NCBI GenBank assembly: GCA_003978865.1
Contig: QNXS01000022.1
Coordinates: 1 to 26,972 of the forward strand
Direction of reading: 5' to 3'
Source of the DNA: Archaeoglobus sp.
GTDB lineage: Archaea; Halobacteriota; Archaeoglobi; Archaeoglobales; Archaeoglobaceae
Length of the DNA stretch: 26,972 nt
The position numbers and the translations under genes were made by a program. The notes beneath the pieces are model-generated. The model was given only the letters and a program-made list of their open reading frames with translations, had not been told where the DNA came from and ran no database searches. This document shows positions 13,519 through 22,349 of this stretch, piece by piece; the first letter of the stretch is position 1; every line of letters starts with the position of its first letter.

Positions 13519-14256
13519 ATGGTTTCCCTAATTGTCGTAGCCATAGCTGCCTTCACAACAGCATTCGTGTTCGGACTTGGCGGTCTTGGTTCAGCGGTAG
13601 CTTTAATTCCAATACTGGTCTTTGTTGGAGTACCATTTCCTATAGCTCGATCCACCGGTCTTTTCACAAACTTTATTTCAACAACTTCAATAACTGTACA
13701 CAATCTCAGGTACGGAAAAGTGAACTACAGGCTGGCTCTGCCTGTGGTTGCAACTTCGATTCTATTTGCTCCGGTCGGTGCATACGTATCATTTGCGATC
13801 CCTGAGAGGGTTGTAGGTTTAGCTTTTACAGCATTCCTGTTCTTTGCCGGAACAATGGTTTTTGTTCCAAAAAAGAGAGAGTTTTACAGAAGTGACAGTC
13901 CGATACTTGTTCCAGCACTTGTTGGTGCTTTAGCTGGTTTTATCTCCGGATTGCTTGGAATAGGTGGGGGAGGATTGATATCTCCAATGTTAATAATATA
14001 TGGATTTGACCCCAAGGTAATAACAACTGTAACAGCACTCAGCGTTCCATTCAGTTCCTTTACGAGTTTTCTTGCCTACTGGAAACTTGGTGGTGTTAGC
14101 TGGATTCTTCTGCTTTCGGCAGCAATACCTGCTGTATTTGCGGGATACATAGCTGGATACGTTACTCACCATTACATGAAACCCCAGCACGTCAAGAAAC
14201 TGCTCGGAATTATATTCTACATACTTGCCATAAAGTTTGCTATGAAATTTATATAA
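13519..14256 (+). CDS. TauE/SafE family membrane transporter
   Basis: A 245-residue integral membrane protein with two inverted-like halves, each opening with a glycine-rich segment: FGLGGLGSAVALIPIL near 18-33, and GLLGIGGGGLISPMLI near 148-163. A charged stretch (KKREFYRSD) links the halves, and about eight membrane segments are expected. The family exports sulfite, sulfoacetate or other organosulfur anions, or imports some. The substrate cannot be told from sequence, although a sulfur compound is plausible for this lineage. It is transcribed divergently from the CGGC protein gene, and the two may be co-regulated. Confidence 0.88.
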   Translation: MVSLIVVAIAAFTTAFVFGLGGLGSAVALIPILVFVGVPFPIARSTGLFTNFISTTSITVHNLRYGKVNYRLALPVVATSILFAPVGAYVSFAIPERVVGLAFTAFLFFAGTMVFVPKKREFYRSDSPILVPALVGALAGFISGLLGIGGGGLISPMLIIYGFDPKVITTVTALSVPFSSFTSFLAYWKLGGVSWILLLSAAIPAVFAGYIAGYVTHHYMKPQHVKKLLGIIFYILAIKFAMKFI

Positions 14257-14268
14257 TGTTATATAATG
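14249..14268. repeat. tandem duplication of TTATATAATG across a stop codon
   Basis: Two exact 10-base copies, 14249-14258 and 14259-14268. The first contains the TauE/SafE stop codon (14254-14256), so the duplication lies almost wholly outside the protein. It is followed by a short T-run that may help termination. Confidence 0.4.
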
Positions 14269-14324
14269 TTTTATTTTACGCACTGCCAGCACTGTCAGTT
14301 TCCAGAAAAAATCGAACAAAAACG

Positions 14325-14331
14325 TTATACA
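14325..14331 (+). promoter_or_regulatory. TATA-like box of trpS
   Basis: TTATACA is centred 26 bases before the trpS ATG at 14354. With no Shine-Dalgarno between them, the message is probably leaderless. Confidence 0.4.
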
Positions 14332-14353
14332 ACTTTTCAATTTACGCTGCCCA

Positions 14354-15643
14354 ATGAACGCAGATGACAGAATGGTTGTTACACCTTGGGAAGTTGGAGG
14401 GACAATTGATTACGACAGATTGCTTAAAGAATTTGGAATACAACCCTTTAGCGAGCTAATTGATAAAGTTCCAGATCCAATGCATCTGATGAGGAGGGGA
14501 ATTATATTCGGGCATAGGGACTACACAAGAATTGTCAGTGCAATAAAAGAAAAAAGAAACTGGGCTGTAATGTCGGGTTTCATGCCCTCCGGTTTGCCAC
14601 ATTTCGGACACAAAATGACAATGGATGAGATAATTTGGCATCAGAAAGCGGGTGGATTTGCACACGTAGCAGTTGCGGATATGGAAGCTCATGCTGTGAG
14701 GGGTATGAACTGGGAAAAAGTGAAGGAAGTCGGAAAACTCTATCTAAAAAGCATAGCCGCTCTTGGTTTAAAACCCGATGGAGCAATTCTGTACTTTCAG
14801 TCTTCTTCAAATTTTGTGAAAGATCTTGCTTTTGAATTATCATCCGAGGTTAACTGGAGTGAGCTGAAAGCAATATACGGATTCTCGTCTGAAACAACAT
14901 TGGCAAAGATGTTTGTAACGTCCGTTCAAGCTGCCGATATACTGCATCCACAGCTCAAGGAGTTTGGCGGGCCAAAGCCAGTTATTGTACCGGTTGGAGC
15001 TGATCAAGACCCGCACCTGCGATTGACAAGGGATCTGGCTTCAAGAATAAGCACTTTTGCATTCGAAAAAATAGAAAATGGCGTTAGAATAAGAAGCAGA
15101 AAAGGAAGGGAGTACCTAAGAATGCTTGAAAAAGAGATTGACTGCGAATACAAAAGTTACACCGAACATCTGGATGTTTTTGGTGATTACAATAAAATAG
15201 TCGAATTTGTTAGAGGTTTTGAAGTTGAAATCGGTGGATTTGCGTTTATACCTCCGTCTTCCACGTACCATCGTTTTATAACAGGGCTTACGGGGGGAAA
15301 AATGTCAAGCAGCAAGCCTGAAAGCTACATTTCTCTGTTTGACAGTCCAGATTTAGCTGTAAAGAAAGTTAAGAGGGCGATAACTGGTGGGAGAGGGAGT
15401 GCTGAAGAGCAAAAAAGGCTTGGAGGAGAACCTGAAGCGTGCACGGTTTTTGAGTTGTTCTCCATACATCTAATTGAACGGGATGATGAGTTGGAGGAGA
15501 TAAAGCGCAGATGCAAAAACGGAGAACAGTTGTGTGGACAGTGCAAAAAACTTGCTTCTCAACTTGTTGAAGAATTTCTGAAGGACTTTCAGGAGAAAGT
15601 TAAAAGTGTCAATCTCGAAGATTACGAGATTATTGGGATCTAA
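14354..15643 (+). CDS. trpS: tryptophanyl-tRNA synthetase (archaeal/eukaryotic type)
   Basis: A 429-residue class I synthetase. The N-terminal VTPWEVGGTIDYD (9-21) is typical of archaeal and eukaryotic TrpRS. The HIGH equivalent is PSGLPHFGH at 78-86, the KMSKS loop is KMSSSK at 316-321, and VPVGADQDPHLRLTRD (212-227) is the usual TrpRS block. It charges tRNA-Trp with tryptophan using ATP. The C-terminal part has a cysteine pair in LCGQCKK. The last 14 bases overlap the end of the convergent CDF transporter gene. Confidence 0.96.
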   Translation: MNADDRMVVTPWEVGGTIDYDRLLKEFGIQPFSELIDKVPDPMHLMRRGIIFGHRDYTRIVSAIKEKRNWAVMSGFMPSGLPHFGHKMTMDEIIWHQKAGGFAHVAVADMEAHAVRGMNWEKVKEVGKLYLKSIAALGLKPDGAILYFQSSSNFVKDLAFELSSEVNWSELKAIYGFSSETTLAKMFVTSVQAADILHPQLKEFGGPKPVIVPVGADQDPHLRLTRDLASRISTFAFEKIENGVRIRSRKGREYLRMLEKEIDCEYKSYTEHLDVFGDYNKIVEFVRGFEVEIGGFAFIPPSSTYHRFITGLTGGKMSSSKPESYISLFDSPDLAVKKVKRAITGGRGSAEEQKRLGGEPEACTVFELFSIHLIERDDELEEIKRRCKNGEQLCGQCKKLASQLVEEFLKDFQEKVKSVNLEDYEIIGI

Positions 15644-16808
15644 TTTTTGCTATCTCTTTCAGCACATCAATCTTTCTTTTGGCGTTTACTATCTTTACAT
15701 TTATACCCACACTCTTAAAATGACTTTTTGCACCTTCACCAACTTTACTCAAAACTATACAATCAACTCCAAAATTTTTGAGCATTTCTGCAATCAGATA
15801 TCCCTTTCTTCTTTCAGCATTACTGTACTCGTTGACTACTTTTCTTTTTATTCCATTTCTCAAATCAACTATCTCGAAGTACTTAGCATTTAAATCTCCA
15901 GTAAATTCACCCTCTTCATTTACCGGAATTGCCACCCTGTTAATCTTTTTGCTGAACTTTACAACAGGAATTACATCTCTTACATCCGGAATTTCTTTCT
16001 TTAAGTCTTCAACTCTTTTTGTTATCTTCTCAACTTCCTCCAAACCAATACCCGGAGAAACCGTAAAGTGAACTTCTACAATCTTGTTTCTCCATGTACC
16101 TCTAACTCCAACAAAATTAACTGATTCTATACCTCTGATTGATTCAACATAGTTTACTATTCTAAGCGTTGTTTCAACATCAACTCTGTCCATCAGAACG
16201 TCTACTGCATTTTTCAGAATTTCACCACCTACCTGCATTATAAGAATCGAGATTGCTATTGCAACAACCGCATCAGCCCACCAGTAACCCAGATAAATAA
16301 GGATGAAGCCAAGAACAACCGCAAGACTTGCTACTACATCCGTCCTTGAATGTTTTCCTTCTGCAATAAGAGAGGTTGATTTTGTTCTCATTCCAACATC
16401 TATTTTATACCTTGCGAGACCTTCATTTACTATTGCCGAAAATAGTGCCGCTGCAAGTGCATAATATTCAAATTCTGGAAATCTACCGGATATAAGCTCA
16501 TTTACAGCATCATAGATTATAAGAATTGCTGTGGCAATTATTACAGTACCGACTCCAAGTTCAGCCAGACTTTCAGCCTTGAAGTGTCCGTACGGATGAT
16601 CCCTATCTGGTGGTTTTTCTGCTATCTTTATACCTATCCATACAAGAGCCGAACTCAGTATATCTATCATGGAATGTAAAGAATCCGCTATCAATGCCGT
16701 GCTGTTTGCAGCAATTCCTGCAACACCTTTAACAATCGTCAAAACTATATTTGCAAGAACGGATACCTTCCCTGCTTTTACAGCTTCATCCACTCCGGTG
16801 TTATCCAT
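15630..16808 (-). CDS. cation diffusion facilitator fused to a NifX/NifB-like domain
   Basis: A 392-residue fusion. Residues 1-200 form a six-span CDF transporter. The metal site in span 2 is ADSLHSMID (Asp42, His45, Asp49), and the one in span 5 is HSRTD (His153, Asp157). A cytoplasmic CDF dimerisation domain follows at about 205-288 (DRVDVETTLRIVNYVESIRGIESVN region). From about 290, RVAIPVNEEGEF-x-AKYFEIVDL marks a dinitrogenase Fe-Mo cofactor (NifX/NifB C-terminal) fold to the end. CDF proteins export Zn, Fe, Mn or related divalent ions against protons. The added domain may sense or carry a metal cofactor. The start at ATG 16808 has TATA-like CTTAAATAAT about 24 bases upstream and no Shine-Dalgarno. 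Confidence 0.9.
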   Translation of the reverse strand: MDNTGVDEAVKAGKVSVLANIVLTIVKGVAGIAANSTALIADSLHSMIDILSSALVWIGIKIAEKPPDRDHPYGHFKAESLAELGVGTVIIATAILIIYDAVNELISGRFPEFEYYALAAALFSAIVNEGLARYKIDVGMRTKSTSLIAEGKHSRTDVVASLAVVLGFILIYLGYWWADAVVAIAISILIMQVGGEILKNAVDVLMDRVDVETTLRIVNYVESIRGIESVNFVGVRGTWRNKIVEVHFTVSPGIGLEEVEKITKRVEDLKKEIPDVRDVIPVVKFSKKINRVAIPVNEEGEFTGDLNAKYFEIVDLRNGIKRKVVNEYSNAERRKGYLIAEMLKNFGVDCIVLSKVGEGAKSHFKSVGINVKIVNAKRKIDVLKEIAKIRSQ

Positions 16809-16870
16809 ACTAAAATTTATTTGAATTATTATTTAAGTTTTGTCTGAGATTTGGTTATTAGATACTTTTT

Positions 16871-19800
16871 TTAAATACTTTTTATTTCATCGTACAGCTC
16901 TCTAAGAACGTCCGTGTAATCAACTTTCCCCATTTCCACAGCATCCATTTTTTCTTCAAGTTTCCTCGTTCTTTCCTCACTTACAAAATCCCTGTAATTC
17001 CTGACGAGGTATCCGTAAACATCAATTCCTTTTTTAGTTGGAATTAGTCTACCGTTCTTTTCCACTATGTAATTCCTCTGAAATAGTTTTTCAATTATTG
17101 TAGAGTACGTTGAAGGCCTGCCTATTCCCCTTTCTTTCATCATCTGAATTAACTCAGACTGCGTAAGCAGGGGTTTCAAGGGTACAAGTCTTACATCACC
17201 AATTACATCCATATCGCCCTCAGGTAAAGGCCTCTTTATTTTTACAGCTTTGTAAAGTTCGTATGCCCTTCCCGTAGCTCCTACTACCCTCTCCTCAAAT
17301 ATTTCTTTTTTATTTTCAAGGTTTAGTATAATTTTATATATAACTATCTCAACTATGTAGTTTTTACACTGACTTGCCATAAATCTTCTAAATATAAGAT
17401 CATAGAGTGCATAGTGCCTCCAAGACATACCCTCAGCCGGAATTATGCCTTCCTGAACGAGCCTCCTGAGAGTATTTTTATCGACAGGTCTCGTCGGTCT
17501 TATACACTCATGGGCACCTTCAGCAAACCACTCTCTTGCCTGAAAGTCATCACCAAGCCACTCCCTTGCCACTCTCCATCCAGCCTCACTAACTCTCGTT
17601 GAGTCTGTTCTGTGGTAGGTTATAAGTCCTCTCTCAAAGAGTTCCTGAGCCAACTTCATCGCATCTGCTGCACTTATTCCGAGAATTGAATTTACATCTC
17701 TGAGCATGGTGTCAGTTGTGTAAGGGGGAAGAGGCACTCTTTCTTCCACTTTTTTATCAACAACGTGTATACTTGTTTTTACTTTAATTTTTTCTTTTTC
17801 TTTTAAATCTACATCTCCAAGTTCAATGCTCAGCTCAAGATCTTTCAGAACCAATACTCTCTTTTTCTTTTTATGTTCGTAGTACCTGTCTATTATCCAT
17901 CCAAGCACGGGAGTTTGTGCTCTACCTGCTGACAGATTCTTAGAGCCAAAAACATTCCATAGTTTCTGACTAAGCTCAAATCCGATCCACCTATCCTCGA
18001 TTCTCCTGACAATTTGAGCCTTCACAAGGTTAAGATTGACATCTCTCAAATTGTTCAGAGCATTGATGACTGCTTTTGGCGTTATTTCATGGAATTCAGC
18101 TCTTTTTATTTCCCCGCAATTCGAAAGTAGGCATTTTATGTCCCAAGCTATTTTCTCCCCCTCACTATCAGGATCGGTACCAATTATCACAAATCCCGCA
18201 TCGTGAGCAAGTTTTCTGAGAGAAGAGATTCTGATCGAAGAATTGTCCACATTTTCGCTACCACACTTTGGACATTTCAAGGCATTGCCCGTAAACTGAT
18301 AACCACATTCTCTGCATCTCTTTATTGGAGAATAAATCGGAATGAACTGTTTTGATTTTTTTATCTCGACACCATGAAAACCACCTTCAGTTGTTAGATC
18401 AGTCACGTGTCCGAGACTTGCCGAGACTGAAAGCACGTAAGGCGATGACGGAACTTCGTAAGCAACAATGCCCTTCATAACCTTGATACTCGGTTTCCCA
18501 AAGAAACGAGAAATTTGCTTTGCTTTGGTAGGACTTTCCACAATGAACAGGGCTGGTTTTATCAGGTCAGTAACAGCTCTCCTGAATCCTTTTCTGCTTT
18601 CTTCAATCTCCTTTCTAAGTTTATTAAAGTCAACCTCATTAATTTTTTTGAATTCTATGTTAAAGTGCTTGGATCTCTCAAGAAAAGCCTCCCTAATACA
18701 TCTGTCACTTTCAAGAAGGAACGACGCTCCCTTAGTTATTCCACCTGAAAAAAGCCTCGAGGTTCTACCAGATCCCTGCACATACGTTCTTATATCTGGA
18801 AAAATTAGTTCTCCCTTCCTCAGGCATATATCTCTGTCAACTATCTCTTTTCCTACACTCATTGATCTTTTGATTTCTTCCTTAGCCTCCTCATCGCTTA
18901 ACTCATCCGGTATTCTGAAGACCATTCTGAGGATTTTCAGCATCCTATCTGAAACAGCGTCAACATCGTCAACTTTGATTGTAAACACTGGTGCATTTAT
19001 GAAAACAACAAATTTTATTCTTTCTGGCAGATCCAGTCCCCTCACAAGGGTTCCGTAGTAGTACGAGGTGCCAATTATGTATTCCAGTTCTCCGCTCTCA
19101 AATTCTTCGTAAATGTTTTCTGTTTTGCCAGCCAAACCTACCTTGTAGCTATCTTTGAGGCATTCATATATTTCCTCAGCTTCTTCCCTACTGCTCGTAT
19201 ACAGCAAACCTCCATCTCCCATTCTGTCGAGAATGTTGCAGAGAGTTTCTACGCTATCGTCTTCTACAACTATATCTTCGACGTTTCTTAGTGAGTGGTA
19301 TGAAGAGCCAACATCAAAGTTCAGAAGTTCCATAAAAAGCCTTGCTTTTTTACCTTTTTTTGCAGTTGCAGTGGATACCATTAGAGAGCCCTCTGCTTTT
19401 CCCATCCACTTTCCAGCATACCTAAAACCCAAGAGTTGAAGTATTCTGTCAACGTTCTTTGAAGCTTTAAGAATTGAATCCACATCATCAACAAATATAA
19501 AGTTGTAGCAGCACTTCATTCGGGAGAAGTTTCTAACAAGAAACTGAGATGTTGTTATGAGTATGGAATCTTTTCCCTCCTTCAGTTCTTCAAAGAATTT
19601 CTCTCTTTCAGTCTTTTTCATTTTTCTGTAGTACATTACATGCAGTCCATCACCATCGCCACAATTTACTTTGAACTTCACTTTAGTCTTTTCACATATT
19701 TCGAGAAGTTTTCTGAAACTCTGTTCCGCAAGCAGAGATGTTGGAAAGAGAAGATAACATCTTTTCCCGGATGATGCAAGAAAAACTGACATTGCAATTC

Positions 19801-20059
19801 CAAAAGTCGTTTTTCCAATTCCTGTTGGTGCAACAGCGGCAAAACTTTCACCGCTGAGTATTCTTCTTGCCCACATTTTCTGCAGTGATGTTGGCTCACC
19901 CACCGCCTCTCTAAAGAACTCTAAAAACTCTTTAACATCGATGTCAGCAGAATAGTGACAGAGTGGAATATTTTTATTCTTGCAAAAGCCTGACTCGGCT
20001 TCTTCTGAATGCAGATCCCCACCACACTGAGGGCACAAGTCTCTATAAATATACAACAT
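16871..20059 (-). CDS. rgy: reverse gyrase
   Basis: A 1062-residue enzyme joining a helicase-like half to a type IA topoisomerase, which adds positive supercoils with ATP; it is the hallmark of hyperthermophiles. An N-terminal zinc site (C9, C12, C26, C34) precedes Walker A APTGIGKT (77-84) and DDVD (191-194). Near 430 lies QGSGRTSR. The topoisomerase part starts near 500 with FIVESPTKAK (Glu508), contains a second zinc finger (C582, C585, C596, C599), DPDSEGE (629-635), and the catalytic Tyr815 in GLITYHRTDSTR. Both zinc sites are intact. The frame also opens at ATG 20083, but ATG 20059 gives the same short distance to the first zinc cysteine as I remember for A. fulgidus, so I prefer it. 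The length agrees with that enzyme. Confidence 0.96.
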   Translation of the reverse strand: MLYIYRDLCPQCGGDLHSEEAESGFCKNKNIPLCHYSADIDVKEFLEFFREAVGEPTSLQKMWARRILSGESFAAVAPTGIGKTTFGIAMSVFLASSGKRCYLLFPTSLLAEQSFRKLLEICEKTKVKFKVNCGDGDGLHVMYYRKMKKTEREKFFEELKEGKDSILITTSQFLVRNFSRMKCCYNFIFVDDVDSILKASKNVDRILQLLGFRYAGKWMGKAEGSLMVSTATAKKGKKARLFMELLNFDVGSSYHSLRNVEDIVVEDDSVETLCNILDRMGDGGLLYTSSREEAEEIYECLKDSYKVGLAGKTENIYEEFESGELEYIIGTSYYYGTLVRGLDLPERIKFVVFINAPVFTIKVDDVDAVSDRMLKILRMVFRIPDELSDEEAKEEIKRSMSVGKEIVDRDICLRKGELIFPDIRTYVQGSGRTSRLFSGGITKGASFLLESDRCIREAFLERSKHFNIEFKKINEVDFNKLRKEIEESRKGFRRAVTDLIKPALFIVESPTKAKQISRFFGKPSIKVMKGIVAYEVPSSPYVLSVSASLGHVTDLTTEGGFHGVEIKKSKQFIPIYSPIKRCRECGYQFTGNALKCPKCGSENVDNSSIRISSLRKLAHDAGFVIIGTDPDSEGEKIAWDIKCLLSNCGEIKRAEFHEITPKAVINALNNLRDVNLNLVKAQIVRRIEDRWIGFELSQKLWNVFGSKNLSAGRAQTPVLGWIIDRYYEHKKKKRVLVLKDLELSIELGDVDLKEKEKIKVKTSIHVVDKKVEERVPLPPYTTDTMLRDVNSILGISAADAMKLAQELFERGLITYHRTDSTRVSEAGWRVAREWLGDDFQAREWFAEGAHECIRPTRPVDKNTLRRLVQEGIIPAEGMSWRHYALYDLIFRRFMASQCKNYIVEIVIYKIILNLENKKEIFEERVVGATGRAYELYKAVKIKRPLPEGDMDVIGDVRLVPLKPLLTQSELIQMMKERGIGRPSTYSTIIEKLFQRNYIVEKNGRLIPTKKGIDVYGYLVRNYRDFVSEERTRKLEEKMDAVEMGKVDYTDVLRELYDEIKSI

Positions 20060-20141
20060 GCGGTGAGGATATGCCGTATGCATAAATGTTTTTTTAAAGA
20101 TTGATCCAAGTTTTTTTTGTTATAAAAAATTTATTTTGAAA

Positions 20142-20747
20142 TTATTTTATGAAATCAATATATAAGTGTGAAATCAGAGACTTGAGTATATCAAGCAGGG
20201 AAAACGGTTTTTGCTGCTGAGTACTTGTCTGATTTGTTTTTAAGTTGATTAATTTTGTTGCACCTTTCATGTACTTGTATACGAGCTGTCCATGACATGC
20301 AGCACATATCTTCATTAGAATCCTGCCGTGAATTTCGTGTATTCCACCCTTGTGACAGTAGCGACAGTTTGTTGTTGGCGGGAGTTTTATCATGCTTTTT
20401 CCATGACATTTATAGCATGGCACATTGGCGTGTGGAATGTGAACTGTTATTGGTGTAACATTCGAGTAGTTTGGTCCTAAGTGACATTTTATACATGGCC
20501 CTATTCCATGCATTTTATCAACAGCCGACATATTAATGTGATTTCCACGCCATATCCACTGAATGTTGTGGCATGCACAGTTTCCAAGTTTCCTGTTGTA
20601 CTCGGATGGTGTTAACAAAAGGTTGTGGCACGGAAAGCAAAGCCTGCCGTAGCCTGCCGGATGTTGTTCGGCTGTCATTACTGCAAGAGATGGTGAGATC
20701 GCAAGTATGAGCAAAGCTATGAATGTAAGCACACCTGCTTTTGGCAT
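20142..20747 (-). CDS. secreted multihaem cytochrome c (five CxxCH plus one CxCH)
   Basis: A 201-residue protein with a signal peptide (residues 1-22, ending SLA). Five canonical haem sites are CFPCH (37-41), CIKCH (85-89), CYKCH (111-115), CRYCH (128-132) and CAACH (148-152). A sixth, CACH at 57-60, has one residue between the cysteines instead of two. Other histidines (H29, H70, H80, H103, H106, H137, H140) could serve as distal ligands. The tail after 160 is haem-free, and no membrane anchor is obvious. Such proteins carry electrons across the outside of the cell, for example to Fe(III) or another terminal acceptor; no redox partner gene is adjacent. The start at ATG 20747 has a TATA-like AATTTATA about 26 bases upstream; TTG 20750 is the alternative. 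Confidence 0.88.
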   Translation of the reverse strand: MPKAGVLTFIALLILAISPSLAVMTAEQHPAGYGRLCFPCHNLLLTPSEYNRKLGNCACHNIQWIWRGNHINMSAVDKMHGIGPCIKCHLGPNYSNVTPITVHIPHANVPCYKCHGKSMIKLPPTTNCRYCHKGGIHEIHGRILMKICAACHGQLVYKYMKGATKLINLKTNQTSTQQQKPFSLLDILKSLISHLYIDFIK

Positions 20748-20768
20748 CAATCAAAAAACGTTACTCTT

Positions 20769-20777
20769 GTATAAATT
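20769..20777 (-). promoter_or_regulatory. TATA-like box of the multihaem cytochrome gene
   Basis: On the minus strand GAATTTATA lies about 26 bases before the ATG at 20747. No Shine-Dalgarno follows, so the gene has its own leaderless promoter and is not simply a read-through from pyruvate kinase. Confidence 0.4.
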
Positions 20778-20827
20778 CTTTTCAGTTTTTAGGCTACTTG
20801 CTTACTGAACAAAAAATCAAGCAAAAA

Positions 20828-22267
20828 TCAGACATCGAATATTTTAACAGCGTTTGTACCGATTCTAACACTCTCGTCCAGTCTGATTTCCTCAGTTATT
20901 ACAGCCTTACCCTCGATTCCCAGTTTCTTTAAAAAACTAACTATGTTTCTATCACTTCTATCTTTCATTGTAAATGGAATAACCCCATAGGAGAAATTAA
21001 GATTTCTGCGAACTCTCTCATCTGGTGTAAACGCAAAAATCCATTGAGATGGTTTAAATCTTGAAATACTCCTTGCTGTTCTACCACTCCTCGTTCTTGC
21101 TATTATAAAATCTATATCCATACACTTCATTATCTGTACTATTGCAAGAGCTATTGCGTCAACAACGTTTTTATTACCACACGTTTCCTTCATTATCGAA
21201 AGAATTCTATTCTCTGTGAGTTCCTCTCTATATCTTTCTGTGAACTTAGCTATTGCTGCCATTGTTTCCACAGTTTCCACAGGATACTTTCCCACAGCAG
21301 TTTCTTCCGAAAGCATCAGAGCGTCGCTTCCATCAAGTATTGCATTTGCAACATCGGTTACTTCAGCCCTTGTCGGTCTCACATCATTGATCATTGATTC
21401 AAGCATCTGAGTCGCTGTAATTACTGGCTTGGAAGCAAGATTTGCTTTCATTATTAACTTCTTCTGTATTACTGCAAGTTCCTCAATTGGCATTTCAACC
21501 CCCAGATCACCCCTTGCCACCATTACACCATCCGCAGCATCCATTATTCCATCTATATTTCTGACCGCTGACTCCCTCTCTATTTTTGCTATAAGAAAGG
21601 CATCTGTAAATTTTCTAACTTTTTCAATATCTTCTCTTTTTCCGACAAAAGAAACACCAATCGCATCCACTTTACTGCCAAATGCCTTTAACAGTTCAAT
21701 ATCCTCTTTGGTAGGAACATCAACCTTTACACTCCCGGGAACGTTTATACCTCTCCTTGAAGTAACAGTTCCACCACATAAAACCACACAGGTAACTTCA
21801 CTCTCCCCAACATCCTCAACCCTCAGCTTTACAGTTCCATCACACAGATAAACAAGACTGCCCCTGCTTACAATTTTTGGAAATTCCTCGTATTCCACAG
21901 GCAGTCTTATTTCAGATCCTTCTCTTTCTATTTTTCTGTAATTTTTTTCTCCATCAACATATAAAATTATTCTTTCTCCTCTTTTTATGTTAAGAGGTTC
22001 TTTCAGTATACCAAGTCTAATTTTTGGACCCGGTAAGTCTGCAAGCAGGCTTACAGCACTATCCATTTTGGCAGAAACTTCTCTAACCAAATCGATGAGT
22101 TTTTCCTTTTCTTCAAAATCTCCATGAGCTAAATTTATTCTTATTACACTTGCATACCTTACTATGTTTTTTAGGATCGTTTTTCTGGATGAAGACGGGC
22201 CAATAGTTGCAACAATCTTCGTTTTAGGTTTTTCTAATTCTACATCGCCATCGTTTAAAGCTATCAT
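20828..22267 (-). CDS. pyk: pyruvate kinase
   Basis: A 479-residue enzyme, the normal length, converting phosphoenolpyruvate and ADP to pyruvate and ATP. KTKIVATIGPSS opens the barrel. Conserved substrate residues are Arg43 and Asn45 in RINLAHG, then AKIE (Lys228, Glu230), MVARGDLGVE (249-258) and ITATQMLESM near 283-292. The PGPKIRLG region (79-86) begins the B domain, and a C-terminal domain follows from about 350. The open frame extends 17 codons further to 22318, but ATG 22267 restores the usual N-terminus, has ACATATAG about 27 bases upstream (22297-22290) and needs no Shine-Dalgarno. It diverges from the ADP-ribosylglycohydrolase gene. Confidence 0.95.
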   Translation of the reverse strand: MIALNDGDVELEKPKTKIVATIGPSSSRKTILKNIVRYASVIRINLAHGDFEEKEKLIDLVREVSAKMDSAVSLLADLPGPKIRLGILKEPLNIKRGERIILYVDGEKNYRKIEREGSEIRLPVEYEEFPKIVSRGSLVYLCDGTVKLRVEDVGESEVTCVVLCGGTVTSRRGINVPGSVKVDVPTKEDIELLKAFGSKVDAIGVSFVGKREDIEKVRKFTDAFLIAKIERESAVRNIDGIMDAADGVMVARGDLGVEMPIEELAVIQKKLIMKANLASKPVITATQMLESMINDVRPTRAEVTDVANAILDGSDALMLSEETAVGKYPVETVETMAAIAKFTERYREELTENRILSIMKETCGNKNVVDAIALAIVQIMKCMDIDFIIARTRSGRTARSISRFKPSQWIFAFTPDERVRRNLNFSYGVIPFTMKDRSDRNIVSFLKKLGIEGKAVITEEIRLDESVRIGTNAVKIFDV

Positions 22268-22289
22268 AAAAAAGATTCTGGACTGAGAG

Positions 22290-22297
22290 CTATATGT
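22290..22297 (-). promoter_or_regulatory. TATA-like box of pyk
   Basis: ACATATAG on the minus strand, centred about 27 bases before the pyk ATG at 22267. It supports that ATG over the longer frame, because transcription from here would start downstream of the longer frame's first codon. Confidence 0.45.
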
Positions 22298-22349
22298 TTT
22301 TTCTTCAAGCCTCAACAAACTTTATTACTTTTCACAGAAATTTACCGTT

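Noticed and set aside
13500..13703. Minus-strand open frame inside the TauE/SafE gene
   Set aside because: Low-complexity composition, antisense to conserved membrane segments, with no start signal.
20060..20083. Upstream ATG of reverse gyrase
   Set aside because: It adds eight residues before the N-terminal zinc finger that the A. fulgidus enzyme, as I remember it, does not have. It remains possible, as no Shine-Dalgarno decides.
22268..22318. Longer start for pyruvate kinase
   Set aside because: The extra 17 residues precede the normal N-terminus and include the probable TATA box at 22290-22297.
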